Part shown: piece after piece, positions 8,447 through 14,245 of the stretch
Position numbering within the stretch: position 1 is the first letter of the stretch
How the letters are laid out: each line of letters opens with the position of its first letter
Made by a program: the position numbers and the translations under genes
Notes under the pieces: model-generated
Databases searched by the model: none
Told to the model about the DNA's origin: nothing
Seen by the model: the letters and a program-made list of their open reading frames with translations, nothing else
DNA from: Flavobacteriaceae bacterium
GTDB lineage: Bacteria; Bacteroidota; Bacteroidia; Flavobacteriales; Flavobacteriaceae
Direction: 5' to 3'
Length of the DNA: 15,686 nucleotides
NCBI GenBank assembly: GCA_002702405.1
Contig: NZZH01000025.1
Location: 894 to 16,579 of the forward strand

Positions 8447-8809
8447 ATGAAAAAATTACTTTTTTTAATTGTTTTAGTTTTCACTTTTTCTTGTGGGATT
8501 AATAAAAATATTAATTCAGATCCTTATGTTGGAAATTATAACATGACAATTTTTGATGTAGATCAAATTGGAGATATTTTTCTTGAGCTGTCTATTTCAA
8601 AAACTAATGCTGGGTATGAATCTTCTTTTAATTTTCCTGAAGGGGAGGAGTCTATTGAAGTTGTTTCATCAAGAGTTAATAATGGATTTTTTGAAATTGA
8701 ATCTACATATCAACAGTATGAACTTTTTATGGAATTAGAAATCAATAAAAATAAATTGACAGGAACTTTTATGGGAATGTTTGACATTGAAGGTAAGAGA
8801 ATAAAATAA
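8447..8809 (+). CDS. Small lipoprotein of unknown function
   Basis: I do not recognise this 120-residue protein beyond its class. It opens with MKKLLFLIVLVFTFSCGIN, a lipoprotein signal peptide with Cys16 in the lipobox. The mature part begins SDPYVGNYNMTIFDV and consists of alternating short strands (GDIFLELSISK, YELFMELEINKNKLTGTFMG). This resembles a small beta-barrel or clam fold that begins, like its neighbour, with a G-N-Y/W strand. It starts 9 bp after the upstream lipocalin-like gene and probably shares its transcript. The two proteins may be related in fold, although sequence similarity is low. Confidence 0.75.
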   Translation: MKKLLFLIVLVFTFSCGINKNINSDPYVGNYNMTIFDVDQIGDIFLELSISKTNAGYESSFNFPEGEESIEVVSSRVNNGFFEIESTYQQYELFMELEINKNKLTGTFMGMFDIEGKRIK

Positions 8810-8905
8810 TTACTTTTTTTTCATCTCTCTTATAGCTAAATATAATATAAGAACAAGTACTATAATAATACTATAAACTATAATATTTCTTAAAAAATAA
8901 GTCAA
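8810..8905 (-). CDS. Candidate 31-residue single-pass membrane protein
   Basis: Reading from TTG at 8905, a short frame begins with TYFLRNIIVYS, continues with a run of Ile/Val/Leu (IIIVLVLILYLAI) and ends REMKKK before TAA. A hydrophobic helix of about 20 residues followed by a basic tail is what a small bitopic membrane protein looks like. The frame lies directly against the stop of the convergent lipoprotein gene. It is in the same frame as the upstream 28-codon ORF and only nine bases beyond its stop. The start codon is not ATG and no SD is present. In AT-rich DNA hydrophobic short frames arise easily, so this is only a candidate. Confidence 0.3.
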   Translation of the reverse strand: MTYFLRNIIVYSIIIVLVLILYLAIREMKKK

Positions 8906-8914
8906 ATTAATAAA

Positions 8915-9001
8915 TTACAGATACCTTTCTTTTATTTCTATAATAATTGCAATGATCAAGCATAAAACTAAACTTCCAATTACTGTTCCTCCAACGCCCA
9001 T
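8915..9001 (-). CDS. Candidate 28-residue single-pass membrane protein
   Basis: From ATG at 9001 the frame begins MGVGGTVIGSLVLCL, followed by IIAIIIEIKERYL and TAA. It looks like a glycine-containing transmembrane helix of about 20 residues with a charged C-terminal tail (EIKERYL). A near-match to the -7 element (TATTTTTA, seven of eight) lies on the minus strand at 9012-9019. The position between two plus-strand genes, and the second membrane-like frame right after it, make a small membrane-protein pair possible. I do not recognise a family. Confidence 0.35.
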   Translation of the reverse strand: MGVGGTVIGSLVLCLIIAIIIEIKERYL

Positions 9002-9093
9002 TTTTTTTGTTTAAAAATAGTTAATTTAATATAAAGATTTGATAACTATTAATTAATAAAATATTTTTTTTAAGTTAAAAAGTATTTTAATTA

Positions 9094-9101
9094 TAATTTT
9101 G
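9094..9101 (+). promoter_or_regulatory. Bacteroidota -7 element of the nucleotidyltransferase operon
   Basis: TAATTTTG matches TAnnTTTG and lies 16 bp before the ATG at 9118. Transcription would start near 9108, giving a leader of about 10 nt. No clear -33 TTG. Confidence 0.45.
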
Positions 9102-9117
9102 AAATTAAATTTTTTTT

Positions 9118-9954
9118 ATGAAAAGTGATAATTTAATTATTATGGCTGCTGGAGCTTCTAGCAGAATGAAAAGATCTTTAAACAGGGAAATAGTTGATAG
9201 CAATGTATATGAAATAGCGAATAATTCTCATAAAAGTTTAATTCCTTTGGGGAGACACGGTAGACCTTTAATTTATTATCTTATTAAGAATGCGATTAAA
9301 GCTAATTATAGTAATATATATATAATTACTGGTGAAGACAATAATGATTTTAAGCAATTTATAATTTCACAATCATTCAAGAATATTAATATTCAATTTG
9401 TAAAACAATATATACCTAAAGGAAGAGAAAAGCCTCTTGGAACATCAGATGCCGTTGTTCAAGCATTAGATCAATTTCCAGAGCTTAAAACAAACATTTT
9501 TACTGTTTGCAATGGGGATAATCTTTATTCAGTAAATACTCTTAATTTACTTAAAGAAAAAAGGAATAATCCTCATGCATTAATAAGTTATAGTTGGTCA
9601 GCTTTTAATTATGAAAAAGAAAGAATTTCAAAATTTGCTGTAATTTCAATGGATTCTAACAATAATTTAAAAGATATCGTAGAAAAGCCAGATATGGATA
9701 TTGTTGATAATTACAAAGATAAGTCAGGAGAGATAGGTTTAAGCATGAATATTTTTAGTTTTACAGGCTCCATGATTTATTCATATGTAAAAAATTGCCC
9801 TATAAATGAGAAAAGAAACGAGAAGGAATTGCCAGAAGCGGTTAGGGTTTTAATTCGAGAAAATCCAAATTCAATGTTTTGTTATAAAGTATTTGAACAT
9901 CTTCCAGATCTTACAAATTCATCAGATATTGAGAATTTCAAGAATATGGAATAA
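9118..9954 (+). CDS. Sugar-nucleotidyltransferase-like protein
   Basis: The 278-residue protein has the nucleotidyltransferase (NTP_transferase) Rossmann-type fold. MAAGASSRMK (residues 9-18) is the nucleotide-binding loop. Lys39 in SHKSLIPLG follows after an insert. GTSDAV (108-113) and the metal-binding Asp of VCNGDN (130-135) come next, then DIVEKPD (186-192), typical of enzymes that join an NTP to a sugar phosphate. The substrate cannot be read from the sequence; the insert between RMK and the second Lys sets it apart from classical RmlA or GalU. I recall similar stand-alone proteins in other Flavobacteriia. A lipoprotein serine hydrolase follows after 10 bp, so the two probably form an operon, perhaps linked to cell-envelope or wall metabolism (inference). 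Confidence 0.82.
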   Translation: MKSDNLIIMAAGASSRMKRSLNREIVDSNVYEIANNSHKSLIPLGRHGRPLIYYLIKNAIKANYSNIYIITGEDNNDFKQFIISQSFKNINIQFVKQYIPKGREKPLGTSDAVVQALDQFPELKTNIFTVCNGDNLYSVNTLNLLKEKRNNPHALISYSWSAFNYEKERISKFAVISMDSNNNLKDIVEKPDMDIVDNYKDKSGEIGLSMNIFSFTGSMIYSYVKNCPINEKRNEKELPEAVRVLIRENPNSMFCYKVFEHLPDLTNSSDIENFKNME

Positions 9955-9964
9955 TTTTATTAGA

Positions 9965-11146
9965 GTGAAAAGAATTTTAGTTCTTTTAATAATAATTTTT
10001 GGATGTAAAAAATCAGAGAATCCTTTTGATTTCATTTTAAATTCTAAAATACCTGAGATAAGAAAAATAAAAAATAATTTATCTAATCATGAGGTTCAAA
10101 TTTTATATTCGTCAATACAAAGAGATTCTCTAGGAAAACCATTATTTGAGGAGTTTAGTTATAATCTTGATAAAAACTATTATTATTATCCAGCAAGTAC
10201 TGTTAAACTTCCAATTTCAATTTTAGCAATTCAAAAAATAAATTATTTGAAAGACAAAGGGTTTGAGATTTCTATAAACACCCCTTTTATTGTTATTGAT
10301 TCAAAGAATGATTTAATTAGTATTAATAATGACTCTAATTACGAAAACGAAGTTTTATCAGTTGCTAATTGTATTAAAAAAATATTTTTATATAGTGATA
10401 ATGATTGTTATAATTATCTTTTTGATTTTTTAGGAAAGGATGAAATTAATCATCAATTACAGAAAAAAGGCTTAAAGAATACTCAAATTTATCATAAATT
10501 TTTAAAGAATTCTGATAATTTAAATTCATGGAGATTTTTATTTATTTCTAATCGAGATACTATTTATAATCAAAACTCAATAAAAAGTATTTTAAACAAT
10601 TCAAATAAAAATTTAAAGTCAGTTATAAAAGGAAATAAGTTTATTTATAATAATCAATTAATAAAGGGTCCCTTTGATTTTAATTATAAAAATCAAATTT
10701 CAATAAGAGATTTGAATGATATTTTAAAAAGAATAATTTTTCCTGAAAATTTTCAAAAGAATGAACGTTTTGATTTACAAGAAAGTGATTATAACTTTTT
10801 AAAATATTGGATGAGTAGGACTTCTATTGAGGATAACAATATCAATATGATAAATAAAAATAAATATTGGGATAGCTATTCCAAATTTTTCATATATGGA
10901 GATAAAAAAGGTGAAATGAATGATGCTATTAGAATATCAAATAAAGTGGGAATGGCTTATGGAACATTAACAGATGTTGCATATGTAAGAGATAAAATTA
11001 ATAACATTGAATTTATGCTTACTGCTACAATTTTAGTTAATGATAATGATACTTTTAATGATGACATTTATGAATATGATTCAAAAGGAATCCCTTTTCT
11101 ATCTGCATTGGGTAGGCAAGTATTAAAATATGAAAGAAAAAATTAA
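9965..11146 (+). CDS. Lipoprotein serine hydrolase, class A beta-lactamase-like
   Basis: The chosen GTG start gives 393 residues and a clean lipoprotein signal peptide, VKRILVLLIIIFGCKK, with the lipidated Cys at residue 14. The three penicillin-recognising motifs appear in order: YYPASTVKLP with Ser78 and Lys81 (SxxK), YSDND with Ser144-Asn146 (SDN), and SNKVGMAYG with Lys327-Gly329 (KxG). This marks a serine hydrolase of the beta-lactamase / PBP-like superfamily. The class A-like spacing is stretched by inserts, and the mature protein, about 380 residues, is longer than typical class A enzymes (about 260-270). Whether it cleaves beta-lactams, peptidoglycan or another ester or amide is open. 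A longer frame from TTG at 9893 would overlap the upstream gene and bury the signal peptide, so I rejected that start. It ends convergently on the oxygenase. Confidence 0.83.
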   Translation: MKRILVLLIIIFGCKKSENPFDFILNSKIPEIRKIKNNLSNHEVQILYSSIQRDSLGKPLFEEFSYNLDKNYYYYPASTVKLPISILAIQKINYLKDKGFEISINTPFIVIDSKNDLISINNDSNYENEVLSVANCIKKIFLYSDNDCYNYLFDFLGKDEINHQLQKKGLKNTQIYHKFLKNSDNLNSWRFLFISNRDTIYNQNSIKSILNNSNKNLKSVIKGNKFIYNNQLIKGPFDFNYKNQISIRDLNDILKRIIFPENFQKNERFDLQESDYNFLKYWMSRTSIEDNNINMINKNKYWDSYSKFFIYGDKKGEMNDAIRISNKVGMAYGTLTDVAYVRDKINNIEFMLTATILVNDNDTFNDDIYEYDSKGIPFLSALGRQVLKYERKN

Positions 11147-12090
11147 CTTTTAATTAAACCAATCTCTATTAATCTTTCATTTAGAAATTCTCCAGCATTA
11201 ATATCATCATAGTATTTAGGATTGGTTTGATTTATGCAAGAATATAGACAATTAAGAGGCATTTCATTAACAGGATGCATAAAAAAAGGGATTGAAAATC
11301 TTGATTTATCCCACATTTTTTTTGGTGGATTTATAACTCGATGTATAGTTGATTTTAATTTATTATTTGTTAACCTTGATAACATATCACCAATATTAAT
11401 CATAAGCTCATCAGTTTCTGCAATCGCATCTATCCATGAACCATCATTAGTTTTTAATTGAAGACCTTTACCTTGAGCTCCCATAAGTAAAGTTATTAGA
11501 TTAATATCTCCATGAGCAGCTGCCCTTTCAGCATTTTTAGGCTTAATTTTTATAGGGGGATAGTGGATAGCTCTTAAAATAGAATTTCCATTTAGAATAT
11601 ATTTATCAAAATAAAATTCATTTAAATTTAAGTAAATTGCCAATGCTCTTAAAATTTCTCTCCCAGTTTTTTCAAGCATTTTATATGAAATCATTCCAAT
11701 TTCATTAAACATAGGAATTTCATGAACCTTAATATTAGAAGGATATTTTTTTACAGATATATTTTTATTTACATCTTGTCCAAAATGCCAAAATTCTTTT
11801 AAATCTCCAACTTTTCTTCCTTTAGCATGTTCTTTTCCAAAAGAGGTATAGCCTCTTTGACCATTTAGTCCTTTAATTTCGTATTTTAATTTTATTGCAA
11901 GGGGTAAATTGAAAAATGAATTAACTTCTGTATAAAGATTATTAATCAAACTTTTATCTAAAAAGTGTCCTTTTAGAGAAACAAATCCAATTTTTTCAAA
12001 TGCTAGACCTATATCTTTAATGAATTTATTTTTTTCCTTTTTAGATCCTGAGATAAAATTTTTCAGGTTAACATTTGGAACTTTAATCAT
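11143..12090 (-). CDS. 2-oxoglutarate/Fe(II) dioxygenase, isopenicillin N synthase family
   Basis: The 315-residue protein shows the N-terminal DIOX_N-like part (DIGLAFEKIGFVSLKGH, about residues 26-42) and the C-terminal double-stranded beta helix. Iron ligands are His193 and Asp195 (AAHGDINLITLL) and His250 (KSTIHRV). Arg264 and Ser266 (RFSIPFF) form the RxS pair that binds 2-oxoglutarate. IHYPP (175-179) and GDLKEFWHFGQ (95-105) are typical of the family. The substrate cannot be predicted; relatives hydroxylate or desaturate small molecules. It starts 12 nt after the base of a terminator-like hairpin and lies behind a possible leader ORF, so expression may be controlled by attenuation. Its stop shares TTAA with that of the convergent serine hydrolase gene. 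Confidence 0.9.
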   Translation of the reverse strand: MIKVPNVNLKNFISGSKKEKNKFIKDIGLAFEKIGFVSLKGHFLDKSLINNLYTEVNSFFNLPLAIKLKYEIKGLNGQRGYTSFGKEHAKGRKVGDLKEFWHFGQDVNKNISVKKYPSNIKVHEIPMFNEIGMISYKMLEKTGREILRALAIYLNLNEFYFDKYILNGNSILRAIHYPPIKIKPKNAERAAAHGDINLITLLMGAQGKGLQLKTNDGSWIDAIAETDELMINIGDMLSRLTNNKLKSTIHRVINPPKKMWDKSRFSIPFFMHPVNEMPLNCLYSCINQTNPKYYDDINAGEFLNERLIEIGLIKS

Positions 12091-12102
12091 GATATTTTAA
12101 TT

Positions 12103-12130
12103 AAAAAGCGAGCCCATCGACTCGCTTTTT
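12103..12130 (-). terminator. Perfect intrinsic-terminator hairpin upstream of the oxygenase
   Basis: AAAAAGCGAG (12103-12112), an 8-nt spacer and CTCGCTTTTT (12121-12130) form a perfect 10-bp inverted repeat with a GC-containing core and an A5/T5 base. Read on the minus strand it is a GCGAG/CTCGC stem followed by five U. The symmetry would let it work in either direction. It is by far the best terminator in this AT-rich window. It lies between the 20-codon ORF and the oxygenase ATG at 12090, which argues for a regulated (attenuator) terminator, or for the end of a separate small RNA. Confidence 0.7.
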
Positions 12131-12135
12131 ATGAT

Positions 12136-12173
12136 AGATAAGGATTTACAGAAGAGCACTTATCTGCCTCTTC
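12136..12173 (-). ncRNA. Possible H-type pseudoknot in the oxygenase leader
   Basis: On the minus strand, GAAGAG (12173-12168) can pair with CTCTTC (12156-12151). AGATAAG (12165-12159), in the loop between them, can pair with CTTATCT (12142-12136). Both stems are perfect (6 and 7 bp). The connecting loops are 2, 2 and 8 nt, which suits a classical H-type pseudoknot: a short loop across the deep groove and a longer A/U-containing loop across the shallow groove. The stop codon of the 20-codon ORF lies in the last loop, so a translating ribosome would open both stems. The folding is drawn by eye, with no energy calculation. Confidence 0.45.
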
Positions 12174-12208
12174 AGTTTATAATTCCTCAAATAAATTTTA
12201 TAAAACAT
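12146..12208 (-). CDS. Candidate 20-residue leader peptide with a strong SD
   Basis: The minus strand reads ATG at 12208, 20 codons (MFYKIYLRNYKLKRQISALL) and TAA at 12148-12146. An extended SD complementary to the 3' end of 16S rRNA lies at the right distance. The peptide is basic, with three Tyr and three Lys, and has no run of one amino acid as in classical amino-acid attenuators. Its second half overlaps both strands of the first stem of the possible pseudoknot. The terminator hairpin follows after about 15 nt, and then the oxygenase gene. I infer a leader peptide that couples translation to readthrough; alternatively it is a short ORF inside a free-standing small RNA. No homolog is known to me. 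Confidence 0.45.
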   Translation of the reverse strand: MFYKIYLRNYKLKRQISALL

Positions 12209-12212
12209 AAGA

Positions 12213-12224
12213 CACCTCCTCTCT
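12213..12224 (-). promoter_or_regulatory. Extended Shine-Dalgarno sequence of the leader ORF
   Basis: The minus-strand sequence AGAGAGGAGGTG can pair over 12 consecutive bases (one G:U) with the usual 16S rRNA tail CACCUCCUUUCU, and is followed by TCTT and ATG. No other gene in the window has a comparable SD. Bacteroidota normally ignore SD sequences because bS21, bS18 and bS6 cover the anti-SD on the 30S subunit. Confidence 0.6.
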
Positions 12225-12241
12225 ATATTAGTTATACAATA

Positions 12242-12255
12242 TCTGTTGTCACAGA
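12242..12255. promoter_or_regulatory. Inverted repeat upstream of the leader ORF
   Basis: TCTGT, TGTC, ACAGA form a perfect 5-bp inverted repeat with a 4-base centre, about 34 bp before the leader ATG. It could be a dimeric-repressor site or a small hairpin at the 5' end of the leader RNA. No TAnnTTTG promoter element is visible between here and the antiporter gene. Confidence 0.3.
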
Positions 12256-12298
12256 CCTAAATACTCAATAGGTAAATTTAAAAAAATGTTTTATTATT

Positions 12299-13570
12299 TT
12301 ATTCTTTAATAAGCTTTTTTATTGTTAAACCTTGGCCTAAAATTGTAAACAGAACGACCGCATAAGTTAAAAAGAGAATCAACGATTTACCTTCTCCAAT
12401 TGAATCAGGTAAATTTAGAGCTAAAGCAACACTCAATCCACCTCTTAAACCACCCCAAGTAATTATTAAGGCAGTATTTTTTTCAAAAGATTTTTTAATT
12501 GAAAGAAGTAAAATTGGAAGTTTTACTCCAACAAATCTTGATAAAACACAAATTATTATAATTAAAATTGAAATAAATAAATATGAAATATCAAATGATT
12601 CAAAAATCAAAATAATTTCTAAACCAATTAAGATAAAGAGTATTGCATTTAAAGTTTCATCTAATAGGTGCCAAAATTTATATACATAATCCCCCATTGC
12701 TTTTTGAAGGCCTTCTTTTTCATGATCTGAATCGATATTTTGGTTAAGGAATAATCCTAAAATAACTACAGCTATCGGTCCTGAAAGATGATATTTAAAG
12801 GCAATTAAAGAAACAACTAATACTAGCGATAATGTAATTAAAACTTCAAGTTCAACATATTCATTTTCAATATATTTAAGCAATTTTAGTCCGAAGTAGC
12901 CAAAAAAGACTCCTAGAATAATACCCCCTAAAACTTCTTTTACAAATAATGTTCCAACACTTATTGCAGTAACATTTTCAAATCCCTCTAGTTTAACATT
13001 TAGAAGAGTTAAAAATATAACTACTCCAATACCATCATTAAATAAGGATTCACCTGCAATTACAGTTTTAGTTTTAGATGAAAGGTTCATGTTTTTTAAA
13101 AGGGCAAGTACAGCTATAGGATCAGTTGGAGCAATTAGTGCTCCAAAGAGAAGACAATCTACAAAACTTAAACCAATTTCATTTAGTCCAAAAACAGGTT
13201 GTTGAACTACCCAGAATAAACCACTTCCAACAACAAAGGTTGAAAAAAAGACTCCAAAAGTTGCTAGAAGCAGAATAGTTAATTTATCCTCAAGAAGATC
13301 TTGAAGGTTAATGCTTATAGCTCCTGCAAATAAAAGGAAAGGTAACATAACATTAATTAGTACAAGGCTAAAGTCAAATTCCTTAGTTAATTGTGAGACA
13401 GTTTCAAATACATTAGGAAACACAATTCCAACAGCTGTAACAAGTATTGAAAGAATAAGAGCAAGAATCATAAGACCAATAGTCTGAGGCATTTTGAGTA
13501 ATCTTAAGTTTATAATTGAAAATACCGATGCTAAAGAAAGTAGAATTGTAGTTAATTCAAGAATGTCCAT
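12299..13570 (-). CDS. Cation/proton antiporter, CPA1 (NhaP-like) family
   Basis: The 423-residue protein is almost entirely hydrophobic, with about 11-13 membrane segments, and belongs to the CPA1 sodium(potassium)/proton exchangers of the inner membrane. Family motifs are present: LFGALIAPTDPIAVLALLK (about residues 141-159), the ion-binding Asn-Asp pair at 178-179 in GESLFNDGIGVVIF, GPIAVVILGLFLNQ (264-277), and WGGLRGGLSVALAL (372-385). The C-terminus stops just after the last helix, without the cytoplasmic regulatory tail of some relatives. It would export Na+ (or K+) using the proton gradient, fitting a marine lifestyle. Only 33 bp separate it from ribE on the same strand, so readthrough from ribE is likely. 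Transcription leaving it runs toward the oxygenase leader. Confidence 0.93.
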   Translation of the reverse strand: MDILELTTILLSLASVFSIINLRLLKMPQTIGLMILALILSILVTAVGIVFPNVFETVSQLTKEFDFSLVLINVMLPFLLFAGAISINLQDLLEDKLTILLLATFGVFFSTFVVGSGLFWVVQQPVFGLNEIGLSFVDCLLFGALIAPTDPIAVLALLKNMNLSSKTKTVIAGESLFNDGIGVVIFLTLLNVKLEGFENVTAISVGTLFVKEVLGGIILGVFFGYFGLKLLKYIENEYVELEVLITLSLVLVVSLIAFKYHLSGPIAVVILGLFLNQNIDSDHEKEGLQKAMGDYVYKFWHLLDETLNAILFILIGLEIILIFESFDISYLFISILIIIICVLSRFVGVKLPILLLSIKKSFEKNTALIITWGGLRGGLSVALALNLPDSIGEGKSLILFLTYAVVLFTILGQGLTIKKLIKE

Positions 13571-13603
13571 TTTTTCTTTTCAATATAATAAATTAAATAT
13601 AAA

Positions 13604-14194
13604 TTATTTGTTAATGTCATAGAGCTTTGAAATGTATTTTCCTATAATGTCAAACTCTAGATTAACAATTGATCCTTTTGTAATTTTATGAAAATTAGTG
13701 TTATTAAAAGTGTAAGGAATAATAGCAACCGAAAATGAATTTTTTTTTGAATTTATGACTGTTAAACTAACACCATTAATTGTTATAGATCCTTTTTCTA
13801 TAGTAATATTATTCTTTATTAAATCATATTGAAAATTATATACCCAGCTACCATTTAATTTTTCATAAGAAGTACATTCTGCAGTTTGGTCAATATGACC
13901 TTGAACTATATGCCCATCAAGTCTTGTGTTTAATTTCATAGCTCTTTCTAGGTTTATTAAATCATTTTTCTTTATATATTTTAGATTGGTTTTATTTAAA
14001 GTTTCATTTATTGCAGTTACAGTATGGTTTTTATTATTACAATCTATAACTGTAAGGCATACTCCATTGTGAGAGATACTTTGATCAACTTTTAATTTAG
14101 ATGAAATAGGACTATTTATTGTTAAGTTTAGGTTTTCTTTATCTTTATGAATTGACTCTACCTTTCCAAAAGCTTCTATAATTCCTGTAAACAT
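13604..14194 (-). CDS. ribE: Riboflavin synthase, alpha subunit
   Basis: The 196-residue enzyme converts two 6,7-dimethyl-8-ribityllumazines to riboflavin, the last step of the pathway, and acts as a cytoplasmic trimer. The two internally repeated lumazine-binding halves are visible: MFTGIIEAFGKVESI with NGVCLTVIDC in the first, LERAMKLNTRLDGHIVQGHID at the junction, and GSITINGVSLTVIN in the second. I chose the ATG at 14194 because MFTGIIE is the invariant N-terminus of this family. The frame extends 17 codons further to 14245, but that part would contain the promoter region shared with pdxA. It diverges from pdxA, and the antiporter follows 33 bp downstream. No FMN riboswitch is visible. 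Confidence 0.95.
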   Translation of the reverse strand: MFTGIIEAFGKVESIHKDKENLNLTINSPISSKLKVDQSISHNGVCLTVIDCNNKNHTVTAINETLNKTNLKYIKKNDLINLERAMKLNTRLDGHIVQGHIDQTAECTSYEKLNGSWVYNFQYDLIKNNITIEKGSITINGVSLTVINSKKNSFSVAIIPYTFNNTNFHKITKGSIVNLEFDIIGKYISKLYDINK

Positions 14195-14206
14195 GGACTT
14201 TTTAAT

Positions 14207-14214
14207 TACATTTG
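14207..14214 (+). promoter_or_regulatory. Bacteroidota -7 element of pdxA
   Basis: TACATTTG matches TAnnTTTG. Transcription would start near 14221, about 25 nt before the pdxA ATG. It overlaps the zone of the opposite ribE promoter. Confidence 0.5.
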
Positions 14215-14219
14215 TATGC

Positions 14220-14227
14220 CAAAAATA
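14220..14227 (-). promoter_or_regulatory. Bacteroidota -7 element of ribE
   Basis: On the minus strand TATTTTTG matches TAnnTTTG, with a predicted start near 14213, about 19 nt before the ribE ATG. Only 5 bp separate it from the -7 element of pdxA on the other strand. Confidence 0.45.
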
Positions 14228-14245
14228 AGAATTATTAATCTTCAT

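Larger units (their letters stand above)
8810..9117. other. Gene-poor stretch between lipoprotein and nucleotidyltransferase genes
   Basis: These 308 bp contain no long frame on either strand. The only coding-like content is two short minus-strand frames of membrane character (8915-9001 and 8810-8905) and, near the right end, the promoter element of the nucleotidyltransferase. No RNA gene or convincing GC-containing terminator hairpin is visible. Confidence 0.6.

Noticed and set aside
9893..9964. TTG start extending the serine hydrolase upstream
   Set aside because: It would overlap the nucleotidyltransferase by 62 bp and put 24 polar residues before an otherwise perfect lipoprotein signal peptide.
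11234..11461. 75-codon plus-strand frame inside the oxygenase gene
   Set aside because: It is antisense to a gene with intact catalytic residues and shows no domain or start signal.
12103..12208. tmRNA, SRP RNA or tRNA in the leader region
   Set aside because: The region is too short, and I find neither the conserved SRP loop, a tRNA-like fold nor a tag-type ending.
12211..12224. Plus-strand resemblance to the 3' end of 16S rRNA (ACACCTCCT)
   Set aside because: No other rRNA sequence is present. The match is explained by an extended SD on the opposite strand.
12225..12255. Escherichia coli-like -35/-10 promoter on the minus strand (GTGACA, 16 bp, TAATAT)
   Set aside because: It would place the transcription start inside the SD, and Bacteroidota use a different consensus.
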